The translations under genes were made by a program, and so were the position numbers. Source: Marinoscillum luteum (lineage in GTDB: Bacteria; Bacteroidota; Bacteroidia; Cytophagales; Cyclobacteriaceae). From it: 64,000 nucleotides of DNA. The notes below the pieces were generated by a model. The model saw only the letters and a list, made by a program, of their open reading frames with translations, was not told the DNA's origin and did not search any database. The stretch covers positions 442,030-506,029 of the forward strand of contig NZ_JBIPKE010000015.1 in NCBI RefSeq assembly GCF_044005705.1, in the 5' to 3' direction. This document shows, piece after piece, positions 34,406 through 41,810 of the stretch (position 1 is the first letter of the stretch; each line of letters starts with the position of its first letter).

Positions 34406-35317
34406 TCAGTTTTTGTACACCTGATCGCCGCTGGTGCTTTCCCCGGTAATCGTATACTGCCCCCGGTCCATGTAAAGCCGATCTTCGGATCTGGAGCTAC
34501 CTACATGCAGATCACCAGAAGTAGCCCTCAGGTCAAAGCCGAGTGATCCAATCTCATTTTCAAAAACAAAATAAATATCTCCGGAAGTAGATTTGAATCG
34601 ACTGTCGCCCGTGATGCGAACATAGTCTCCGGTGATATTGCCAGACGTGGTGCCGGCCTCAATGACTCCCTCTACTCCATCGAAATCCAGGTCACCGCTT
34701 GTAGCAAAGGCCTTCACATTCCCTTTAATCTTATCGCATTCAATATTGCCAGAGGTCGCCTGTGTCTCTAAATTTCCACGGATTTCAAAATACTCCTGAT
34801 CCCCGCTGGTGGACCTCATTTTTATATCCCCGGTAACATTTCTTGCTCGCAGGTCCCCCGAAGTGGCTTTTAGCCAACAATCTGAATTGATATTCTTCAG
34901 CACTATATCTCCACTCGTAGTGGAAGCCTCCAGCTCTCCCGTAAAATCCGATACGTTGATATCACCTGAAGTATTTGTGATTTTAAGCTCTATGTGCTCC
35001 GGCAGGGTAAGAGCGAGCTTGCCAAGCTCAATATTGGACCAACCTCTGTTTCGCTCCTGTTTACGTTCCACCCTAAAAACAACAGTGGTACCTGTCTGTA
35101 TGCTGGCAATCAGGTAATCCCCCGATTTTCCACTCCCTTTGATGATCCCATCGAACACCAGACTAGAACCCGGGGTGACGAATACATCACAAAAAGCACC
35201 ATCTATAACCACCTTTTTTACATCGGATGATTCAAAATGGTGCTCAGCCAGTGTGGTCTGGGCAAAGGAAGCAAATGAAATAATTAGACAACAAATGAGG
35301 GTAGTGGTTCTTTTCAT
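34406..35317 (-). CDS. Exported DUF4097-type beta-helix protein
   Basis: A 303-residue protein with a Sec signal peptide (MKRTTTLICCLIISFASFAQ). From about residue 110 it contains ten copies of a TSG-Asp/Asn motif (NTSGDI, TTSGDI, ATSGDL and so on) spaced by about 17-22 residues, the signature of the DUF4097 / head-GIN-like right-handed beta-helix. Such proteins sit in the periplasm or on the surface and are of unknown function, often near regulators. Here it is alone between the transporter operon and the tail-specific protease gene. Confidence 0.88.
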   Translation of the reverse strand: MKRTTTLICCLIISFASFAQTTLAEHHFESSDVKKVVIDGAFCDVFVTPGSSLVFDGIIKGSGKSGDYLIASIQTGTTVVFRVERKQERNRGWSNIELGKLALTLPEHIELKITNTSGDINVSDFTGELEASTTSGDIVLKNINSDCWLKATSGDLRARNVTGDIKMRSTSGDQEYFEIRGNLETQATSGNIECDKIKGNVKAFATSGDLDFDGVEGVIEAGTTSGNITGDYVRITGDSRFKSTSGDIYFVFENEIGSLGFDLRATSGDLHVGSSRSEDRLYMDRGQYTITGESTSGDQVYKN

Positions 35318-35367
35318 GACTAAAGTGTTTTAATCAACAGATGTCCCTCCACTCTCAAAGGTTGCAC

Positions 35368-37434
35368 CTAGCCTACTTTTATTTTCGAAAGCTCGGCCAG
35401 GAGTCGCAATCCCTCTTTTAAATAAGGGTCTTCGGAAAGCTTTTTGGCATTCTCATCTGTGAAAACCTCGCCCTGATCCAGCGTAGTAGACAGGTTATCT
35501 TCTATTTCTTCGTCTTCCTGCTGCAAAAGTCGGCGCTCCTCTAGGTTGAGTGACACGGCAGTCTGTTTTCTCAGTTCTTTGGCCCTTTCTATTTCCTTCA
35601 CCAAATTCTGTAGGTCTTTATCCTCCTCTAAGTGGTTCTGATAGAGCGCCTCCAGTTTACTGATTAATTTGGGTGAAATCTGATTGGTCATTTTAAAATT
35701 GGAAGAAGAAATCTCATCCCATGGTAGTGCATTGGGGCGCCCACTCTCGCCGAAAATCTCATCATCATATGGAGATGGAAAAGCAATATCGGGTGCTACC
35801 CCCAGCTTCTGCGTACTGCTGCCTGTTACTCTATAAAATTTGGCAAGGGTCATTTTGAGCTGCCCCAGTTCCACATCTGATTGACGCATATAGCGTCCTA
35901 TATCAATGAGATTCTGAACAGTGCCTTTACCAAACGTATTCTCACCTACTATAATACCTCTCTTGTAATCCTGAATGGCACCTGAGAAAATCTCAGAAGC
36001 CGAAGCACTGTATCGATTAGTCAAAACTGCCAAGGGCCCATCATAATACACCTTACCATTGTCTTCATCTTCCATAATATCAACACTGTTGTCCGTGTTG
36101 CGTACCTGAACTACTGGCCCCTTTGGAATGAATAAACCTGTCAGCTCAATGGCTTCCTGCAATGAGCCTCCACCATTGTATCTTAAATCAATCATCAATC
36201 CGTCAACTCCCTTTTGATTCAGGCTGTCAATCAATTTCTTGACATCACGTGTGGTACTGCGGTAATCTTTCACCCCGCTATTCATTTCTTCAAAATTCAG
36301 ATAGAAACTTGGGATATTGATAACCCCCAGGCTAAACGTCTGATTTCCTTCGGTGATGGGGATGATTTCCGCTTTTGCGGCTGATTTCTCCAACTTGATT
36401 TTATCCCTGACCAGCCTGATGGTATCCGGCAGGCCATTGATGTCTTTGTCGTGCTTGATCACCTGCAGTCTCACTACTGATCCCTTAGGTCCCCTGATTT
36501 TCTGTACCACCTCATCCAGCCTCCAGCCTACTACATCCACAAACTCAGCATCATCTCCCTGTGCTACTCCAATGATTTTATCATCCTTCTGAAGCCTCTG
36601 GCTCTTGTATGCAGGGCCTCCGGGGATAATGTCGGCTATCTTGGTATAATCAAGCTGTTGGGTGAGTTGCGCACCAATTCCCTCTAACGAAAGGCTCATA
36701 TCTATCTGAAAGTTCTCCTTGGCGATGGGTGAAAAATAATCCGTATGTGGGTCATAGGCACTCGTCAGAGCGTTCATATATGCCTGATACACATCTTCAC
36801 TATTATACTGATACAGTGCTTTCTCTACCCGCTTGTATCTTTTGCCCAGGGCTTCCGCAATATCCTTCCACTCTTTGCCAGCCAGCTTATAACTCAATGC
36901 CTGACTTTTAATGATTTTTGCCCACACTTCATTCTGCTCTATCTTATTCTCTGGCCATGGAAGGGCCTCCCTATCTGTTTCAAAGTACTCTTTTTGATCA
37001 AAATCAGGCTCCGTTTTCAGTAATTCGTGCACATAGTCCATTCTGTCCAGTGATCGCTCACGGTAAATACTAAATACCTGATAAGCAAAATCAAGATTCC
37101 CTTCGGGCAGATCATTATCTATTCTGTATCTGTATTTTTCGAAATAATCCAGATCCCCTTTGAGAAAATAGGACTTATTCGGATCGAGTGATTCAAAGTA
37201 GTTGTCGAAAACCACAGAAGAAAGTGAATCATTCAATGTGGCCTTCCGGTAATGATATCGATTCAGTAGGTTGATAATGACGAAAGTCTCGCTGGAATGC
37301 TCCGGTTTTGGTTCCAAGACTTTTAAAGAATCGGATACCAATTGGTCCTGAGAGGAAGTTTGAACCAGATGTTCGGAACCATCAGAAAATCCAAGGCTCA
37401 CTACCAACAAGAGAATCAACAGAAGATTGTTCAT
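35368..37434 (-). CDS. prc: Carboxy-terminal processing (tail-specific) protease, S41 family
   Basis: A 688-residue exported serine protease that cleaves periplasmic or lipoprotein C-termini. After a signal peptide (MNNLLLILLLVVSLGFS) there is a long helical N-terminal domain, a PDZ domain at about 235-325 (GPAYKSQRLQKDDKIIGVAQ), then the S41 catalytic core. The Ser sits in RYSASASEIFSGAIQDY (near 474-480) and the Lys in ENTFGKGTVQ, about 25 residues on, forming the Ser-Lys dyad. A C-terminal helical extension (about 560-688, Glu-rich) matches the DUF3340-type tail of Prc. In Bacteroidota the enzyme is essential for some envelope proteins. Confidence 0.93.
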   Translation of the reverse strand: MNNLLLILLLVVSLGFSDGSEHLVQTSSQDQLVSDSLKVLEPKPEHSSETFVIINLLNRYHYRKATLNDSLSSVVFDNYFESLDPNKSYFLKGDLDYFEKYRYRIDNDLPEGNLDFAYQVFSIYRERSLDRMDYVHELLKTEPDFDQKEYFETDREALPWPENKIEQNEVWAKIIKSQALSYKLAGKEWKDIAEALGKRYKRVEKALYQYNSEDVYQAYMNALTSAYDPHTDYFSPIAKENFQIDMSLSLEGIGAQLTQQLDYTKIADIIPGGPAYKSQRLQKDDKIIGVAQGDDAEFVDVVGWRLDEVVQKIRGPKGSVVRLQVIKHDKDINGLPDTIRLVRDKIKLEKSAAKAEIIPITEGNQTFSLGVINIPSFYLNFEEMNSGVKDYRSTTRDVKKLIDSLNQKGVDGLMIDLRYNGGGSLQEAIELTGLFIPKGPVVQVRNTDNSVDIMEDEDNGKVYYDGPLAVLTNRYSASASEIFSGAIQDYKRGIIVGENTFGKGTVQNLIDIGRYMRQSDVELGQLKMTLAKFYRVTGSSTQKLGVAPDIAFPSPYDDEIFGESGRPNALPWDEISSSNFKMTNQISPKLISKLEALYQNHLEEDKDLQNLVKEIERAKELRKQTAVSLNLEERRLLQQEDEEIEDNLSTTLDQGEVFTDENAKKLSEDPYLKEGLRLLAELSKIKVG

Positions 37435-37792
37435 ATATTTAAGATTTTTGAATCGATTTGACTTTCACACCTTACTCCGCAAAACGGACTTCTTCAAAAA
37501 CGAAAGAATTTCTTTATGGTTCGAATCTACAGCGTGCTAAATCAATGATAATTAAGTTTTACGAAAAGTGATTACCCAAAGACACATTCCATACCAAACT
37601 CCCGAAAAATTCTGAATATTTTTCCTGTGATGATAAAAATGCTCTTCCGCTATCCTTGGACTCTAACGATTTAAATTTCGGATATAATACTGGTTACAAC
37701 AATTTAACCAAATTGGTAGTTTGCTTTAAATGTAATAAATCCATTACTTTCGGGATATACTTGTTGAGTAAAAACTAAAACCTATAGAGAAG
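37435..37792. other. Divergent intergenic region between prc and the carbonic anhydrase gene
   Basis: 358 bases, AT-rich in the right half. It holds the candidate carbonic anhydrase promoter described separately. For the leftward prc gene I see no convincing promoter element. No small gene, RNA or repeat was recognised. Confidence 0.5.
37720..37752 (+). promoter_or_regulatory. Candidate Bacteroidota promoter of the carbonic anhydrase gene
   Basis: TTTG at 37720-37723, a 21-base spacer, then TACTTTCG at 37745-37752, one mismatch from the -7 consensus TAnnTTTG. Spacing is within the usual 17-23 range. The predicted leader to the ATG at 37793 is about 34 bases. Confidence 0.5.
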
Positions 37793-38425
37793 ATGTCAGA
37801 GTTGTACAAAGAGCTGTTAGCCGGAAATCAAAACTGGGTAAGAAACACCTTGAAGCTGAACCCTAATTTTTTTGATAGCCTGGCCGAAGCTCAAAACCCC
37901 CAGTTTCTTTGGATTGGCTGCTCAGATAGTCGTGTACCGGCTACAGAAATCACCAACACCCTTCCTGGTTCTATTTTTGTGCACAGAAACATTGCCAATG
38001 TAGTAGTGCACACAGATTCTAATCTGCTCAGTGTGGTCAATTATGCTGTGGAGGTGCTCAAAGTAAAACACATCATTGTGTGTGGTCACTACGGGTGTGG
38101 AGGTGTGAAAGCTGCCATGAGCAATGAAGACTTTGGCTACCTCAACAACTGGCTCCTGCATATCAAAGATGTGTACCGATTGCACCAAAAAGAACTGGAT
38201 GCGATTGAAGACACCCACAAGCGGTTTGATCGGTTTGTGGAAGTAAATGTACAGGAACAGGTTCATGACCTTTCGAAGGTCTCCTTCATCCAGGAAAAAT
38301 GGAAAACCGGCGAATTCCCATATATCCATGGCTGGGTATATAGTCTTAAAGATGGCCTACTCAGAGATTTGGATGTAACCATCAATAGTCAGGAAACGCT
38401 GGACAAAGTATTCAGGTACGATTAA
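37793..38425 (+). CDS. can: Beta-carbonic anhydrase
   Basis: Interconverts carbon dioxide and bicarbonate; cytosolic zinc enzyme of 210 residues. Zinc ligands are Cys43, His99 and Cys102 (CSDSRVP and CGHYGCGG). The Asp45-Arg47 dyad is intact and HRNIANVV at 64-71 is the family signature. The gene is likely to stand alone, with its own promoter candidate and a very strong palindromic terminator. Confidence 0.96.
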   Translation: MSELYKELLAGNQNWVRNTLKLNPNFFDSLAEAQNPQFLWIGCSDSRVPATEITNTLPGSIFVHRNIANVVVHTDSNLLSVVNYAVEVLKVKHIIVCGHYGCGGVKAAMSNEDFGYLNNWLLHIKDVYRLHQKELDAIEDTHKRFDRFVEVNVQEQVHDLSKVSFIQEKWKTGEFPYIHGWVYSLKDGLLRDLDVTINSQETLDKVFRYD

Positions 38426-38453
38426 ATTACTGCTTTCTTATAAAAGGATCAAA

Positions 38454-38491
38454 AAAAGCCCGCGGCACCGATATCGGTGCCGCGGGCTTTT
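38454..38491. terminator. 38-base perfect palindromic terminator, GC-rich
   Basis: The arms AAAAGCCCGCGGCACCGAT and its exact complement form a 19-bp uninterrupted palindrome, flanked by A- and T-runs on both strands. It lies between the converging carbonic anhydrase and ROK kinase genes and can stop both transcripts. Confidence 0.93.
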
Positions 38492-38512
38492 GATTTTTTG
38501 AAGTAGATGACT

Positions 38513-39475
38513 CTACTCTTGTAAGTGGTTCCATACCAAGGCAGCCGCTCCGAGGACTGCCGCATTTTTTTTCATCATACCTGATGGAAGTAGCTTCACC
38601 TTCCCTTTGTAAAAGGGCAGTAGGTTTTCTTCCAGGTGCTTTCGGGTGGGATCAAAAATCCATTTTCCCGCCTTAGCCAGACCTCCTAGTAGAAAAAATG
38701 CCTCCGGATGTGAAAATGCCGTAAAGTTAGCCAGTTGTTCGCCGAGGATTTTACCCGTCATTTCGAAGGCAGCCTTAGCGATGGGGTCGCCATCCTCGGC
38801 CGCTTTAGTGATGATCTCTCCATGCAGCTCATTGTATGAGTAATCGCGCAACACACTATCATCCATCATATCTGAGAGCAGGTAGAAGACCGTTCGCTTG
38901 ATCCCTGTGCTGGACACATAAGCTTCCAGGCCGCCCCGGATTCCCAAACCAGTAAGGCGCCCATTGTCCACTATCTTGACATGTCCAAGCTCACCTGCCT
39001 GCGAATCATACCCATAAATTAGTTGACCATTGCTCACGATCCCACTTCCCAGGCCGGTACCCAGCGTGATGACCATAAAATCCTTCATGTCAGCCGCATT
39101 GCCATAGATCATTTCTCCAATAGCCGCAGCGTTGGCATCATTGGTAATATAGATAGGCAGATCATATCGAGTCTTGAGTTCATCTGTGAAAGGTACAATT
39201 CCTTTCCATAGCAGATTGGCCGCATGCTCTATCGTCCCGCGGTAATAGTTGGCATTCGGAGCACCCACTCCTATTCCCATCACTTCGTGCTCAAAATCAA
39301 TCTGGCTGCGAAGCCCCTCAATTTGGTTTTTCAACTCATCCAGGTAGTCACCAAACCCCTTATGCATAGTGGTAGAGAAATCCATGTGTGCATACAGATT
39401 ACCTTCTCTGTCCACAATACCCAATTTAGTGAGTGTTCCCCCAATATCCACTCCAATCGCTACTTTCTTCAACAT
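38513..39475 (-). CDS. ROK family kinase lacking the zinc-site cysteines
   Basis: A 320-residue sugar-kinase-like protein (glucokinase or N-acyl-hexosamine kinase type). The phosphate-binding GVDIGGTLTK is at 8-17, the catalytic Asp113 in TNDANAAA, and the ROK His165 in GELGH. The usual CxCGxxGC zinc loop aligns with GRLTGLGIRGGLE (172-184) and all three cysteines are replaced (Thr175, Leu177, Gly182). No DNA-binding domain, so it is a kinase, not a repressor. The missing zinc loop makes the substrate less certain; some ROK members, such as polyphosphate glucokinases, also lack it. Confidence 0.9.
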   Translation of the reverse strand: MLKKVAIGVDIGGTLTKLGIVDREGNLYAHMDFSTTMHKGFGDYLDELKNQIEGLRSQIDFEHEVMGIGVGAPNANYYRGTIEHAANLLWKGIVPFTDELKTRYDLPIYITNDANAAAIGEMIYGNAADMKDFMVITLGTGLGSGIVSNGQLIYGYDSQAGELGHVKIVDNGRLTGLGIRGGLEAYVSSTGIKRTVFYLLSDMMDDSVLRDYSYNELHGEIITKAAEDGDPIAKAAFEMTGKILGEQLANFTAFSHPEAFFLLGGLAKAGKWIFDPTRKHLEENLLPFYKGKVKLLPSGMMKKNAAVLGAAALVWNHLQE

Positions 39476-39648
39476 TATCCGAAAATGTGTGTTATAAAAT
39501 TTTTTAAATCCTGATAAGTCCCAAATATATACAGATCAGGTAAAAGGATTCTCCAAAAATTAAAGAGGACAGGGATTAATTAATAAGCACAGACCAAGCA
39601 GTATATCTCATTTTTTTGTATTATTGATATAATAAAAATCACTTAGCC

Positions 39649-39903
39649 ATGAAGAAAATATTCATGCACGGTATTTACATCGTCATCATTGCCTTCTTTG
39701 TGGTCTTCGCAAACATCAAAGCCAGTGAAGCGCAAAAATCAATTCAAACGGCAGAAGAAGCCATATCACAGGCAGAAATGGCTCAAGCAGATGCAGTGAA
39801 GCAGGCCCAAATTTCAGAGTACCTGGCAACTGAAAAGTCTAAAGCTTTATATAGCACCCAGAAGATCAAGGATGAACTGGAAGCATGTAAGGGGAAAAAA
39901 TGA
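39649..39903 (+). CDS. Small single-pass membrane coiled-coil protein, first of a pair
   Basis: An 84-residue protein: MKKIFM, a membrane helix at about 7-24 (HGIYIVIIAFFVVFANIK), then a charged Ala/Gln/Glu-rich coiled coil (KSIQTAEEAISQAEMAQADA) ending EACKGKK. The N-terminus probably stays in the cytosol or acts as an uncleaved anchor. Its TGA overlaps the next ATG by 4 bases, and the next protein has the same layout, so this is a tandem duplication. No family recognised. Confidence 0.72.
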   Translation: MKKIFMHGIYIVIIAFFVVFANIKASEAQKSIQTAEEAISQAEMAQADAVKQAQISEYLATEKSKALYSTQKIKDELEACKGKK

Positions 39904-40157
39904 AAAAGTACGGAATCCACTTTATATACGTTCTCATCATTGTGGCACTGGCTGTACTTAGCCGCATCAAAACCAATGGTTTGGAAGCGGAGTGCCTCAA
40001 CGCAAGAGAGAGCGCAGAACAGAACGCAATGATGGCAAAGGAAGCGCGCCAACAAGCCATAGAACAAGCCGAAGTGGCAAAAATGGAAGCCTACAGGGCG
40101 CTGGAAGCAGCAGAGCAAGCGCGCAAGATGTTAGAAGAATGTCAACAACGTAAATGA
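39900..40157 (+). CDS. Small single-pass membrane coiled-coil protein, second of a pair
   Basis: An 85-residue paralogue in layout of the preceding protein: MKKYGI, a membrane helix at about 5-22 (IHFIYVLIIVALAVLSRI), then Ala/Glu/Gln-rich heptads (ESAEQNAMMAKEARQQAIEQ) and a Cys-containing end EECQQRK. Both proteins keep a single Cys near the C-terminus (EACKGKK, EECQQRK), and this one has a second Cys just after the helix (EAECLNARES). It overlaps the upstream gene by 4 bases and the downstream gamma-glutamylcyclotransferase-like gene by 4 bases, so all three are translated together. Confidence 0.72.
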   Translation: MKKYGIHFIYVLIIVALAVLSRIKTNGLEAECLNARESAEQNAMMAKEARQQAIEQAEVAKMEAYRALEAAEQARKMLEECQQRK

Positions 40158-40540
40158 CCACATACCTATTTGCATACGGATTTCTAAAGACCCGTTTTCA
40201 CGGAAACAGAAAGACAGAAACACCAGAAATAAAAGCAGAATTAATCACCAATGGATTCTACCCAGGCAGGATGTTCCGCGTAAATGTGTACCCCGGGGTG
40301 GTATATGACCCTGAATGTGGCCAAAAGGTCAAAGGTGAAATTTTCAAATTGGAAAATGCTGAGGAAATGCTCCACGTGCTGGATCGCTATGAAAATGCGC
40401 TGCCTTTGGTGCTGCTGGATCCGGACTATGAGCGCCGCATGCGCACCATAGAAACCCCCTCCGGTCCTCTTGACTGCTGGGTATATGAGTACCTCAAGGC
40501 GGTCAATCCTGCCACCGAAATCAAATCGGGTGAGTTTTAG
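40154..40540 (+). CDS. Gamma-glutamylcyclotransferase-like (AIG2/GGCT) protein
   Basis: A 128-residue protein of the GGCT-like fold: YLFAYGFLKTRFHG at 4-17 in place of the usual YGTLR, a glycine loop YPGVVYDPE, and LDRYEN at 76-81 with the likely catalytic acid Glu80. The family cyclises gamma-glutamyl amines, but many bacterial members are uncharacterised. It overlaps by 4 bases the second membrane coiled-coil gene, indicating a common function that I cannot name. Confidence 0.85.
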   Translation: MTTYLFAYGFLKTRFHGNRKTETPEIKAELITNGFYPGRMFRVNVYPGVVYDPECGQKVKGEIFKLENAEEMLHVLDRYENALPLVLLDPDYERRMRTIETPSGPLDCWVYEYLKAVNPATEIKSGEF

Positions 40541-40626
40541 TCATACTTTTGGGTGATTTGTCTACTCACGCTTGAAAGGGATTAATATTTTGTCCTTCTT
40601 TGGGTCTCATCAAAACCAAAACGAAC

Positions 40627-41052
40627 ATGGAAAAAGAGCCCAAAGTAACCGGCATAGGTGGTATATTTTTCAAAACCTCAGACCCCAATGCCACCAAAGA
40701 CTGGTACAGACAAAACCTGGGCTTGGTCACTGATCAGTATGGATCTTCCTTCGAATTTAGGAACACCAATAATCCAGATGAAATCAATTACCTCCAGTGG
40801 AGTCCCTTCACCAATGACACCACCTACTTTCAGCCTTCCCCCAAAGAGTTTATGATCAACTACAGAGTGCAGAATCTCGAAGGCCTCCTTGTCAAACTTA
40901 AAGCTGCGGGAGTCACCATTTGTGATGAGATAGAGGAGTTTGAATACGGCAAATTCGTACACATCATGGACCTGGATGGCAACAAGCTGGAGCTTTGGGA
41001 ACCTGTGGATCATGTTTTCACAGAGATGCTCGATGGTAAAACCACCAAGTAA
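40627..41052 (+). CDS. VOC family (glyoxalase/bleomycin resistance) protein
   Basis: A 141-residue protein from the ATG at 40627 with two beta-alpha-beta-beta-beta units. The first contains GIGGIFFKTSDPNATKDWYR, and the second NYRVQNLEGLLVKLKAAGV and ends in MDLDGNKLELWEP, with the usual metal-ligand Glu near ELWEP. Upstream TTG codons would only add an unlikely extension. Function could be glyoxalase-like or a dioxygenase or binding protein; no context favours one. Confidence 0.87.
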   Translation: MEKEPKVTGIGGIFFKTSDPNATKDWYRQNLGLVTDQYGSSFEFRNTNNPDEINYLQWSPFTNDTTYFQPSPKEFMINYRVQNLEGLLVKLKAAGVTICDEIEEFEYGKFVHIMDLDGNKLELWEPVDHVFTEMLDGKTTK

Positions 41053-41122
41053 TCACTGCCTTTTGATAAAAAATCATGAAATATGACTATTTTGATCGGT
41101 AGAACCGTTCTAAAAGATAGTC

Positions 41123-41470
41123 ATGACCAAGATTCTACTCACCAAACTTCAATGCATCGTCAATGATGAAATAGACGAGGACGAAGTGTTTCTCAAGTAC
41201 AGAGGCGAGAAAATATGGCCTGATTCGGGCCTCTATAAGGGCATAGATACTTCCGAAACTTTTGACGTGAATGTGACCATCGAGAATGAAAGCCCGGAGG
41301 AACCCATGGTAGTGGAGTTATGGGACTTTGATTTTCTCAGTGCCAACGACTTTCTTGGCACCTTCACCATGAAAATAGGATCAGACACCGAAGGGAGTTT
41401 CAGCACCAGCATGGCACTCAAAGAAGAAGGGAGTACCGCATCGTACATACTTTACTGGGAAATTTTATAA
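41123..41470 (+). CDS. C2-domain-like small protein
   Basis: A 115-residue acidic protein with no signal peptide. VVELWDFDFLSANDFLGTF at about 74-90 looks like the calcium-binding loop of C2 domains (Asp at both ends of WDFDFLSANDFLG), and the rest is beta-rich with conserved aromatic residues at the end (YILYWEIL). C2-like proteins are rare in bacteria, but short ones occur in Bacteroidota, often uncharacterised. The C2 match is by motif only. It sits 43 bases upstream of thioredoxin and could share its transcript. Confidence 0.65.
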   Translation: MTKILLTKLQCIVNDEIDEDEVFLKYRGEKIWPDSGLYKGIDTSETFDVNVTIENESPEEPMVVELWDFDFLSANDFLGTFTMKIGSDTEGSFSTSMALKEEGSTASYILYWEIL

Positions 41471-41513
41471 AAGCAGGCAACCAAATTAGTCGATTGTCTG
41501 TTTACCTGCTGAT

Positions 41514-41810
41514 ATGTCAAATTTCCACGAGTTAATCAACCGAAACACCCCCACCCTGGTAGACTTTTATGCCGACTGGTGTGGGCCGTGCAAACTTATG
41601 CCCCCCATCCTCAATGAGGTGAAATCAAACCTGGGTGGTGCAGTCAACATCATCAAGGTAGATGTAGACAAAAACAACAAAGCCGCACATAAATACGGGA
41701 TACGTAGCATTCCCACGCTTATCCTTTTTAAGAATGGTAAAATCCTCTGGCGCAAAACAGGCGTGGCCCAGGTGGCTGAAATTCAGCAGGCCGTCAGGAA
41801 AATTGCCTGA
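41514..41810 (+). CDS. trxA: Thioredoxin
   Basis: A 98-residue cytosolic thioredoxin. The active site WCGPC spans 22-26 (Cys23, Cys26), the conserved cis-proline loop is GIRSIPTLILFKNGK, and VDVDKNN matches the helix that precedes it. Reduces disulfides with electrons from thioredoxin reductase. The protein is slightly shorter than the usual 105-110 residues, lacking the N-terminal strand. Its stop abuts the convergent penicillin acylase stop with no spacer. Confidence 0.93.
   Translation: MSNFHELINRNTPTLVDFYADWCGPCKLMPPILNEVKSNLGGAVNIIKVDVDKNNKAAHKYGIRSIPTLILFKNGKILWRKTGVAQVAEIQQAVRKIA

Noticed and set aside
38513..39475. ROK family transcriptional repressor
   Set aside because: No helix-turn-helix precedes the kinase domain; the protein starts directly with the phosphate-binding loop.
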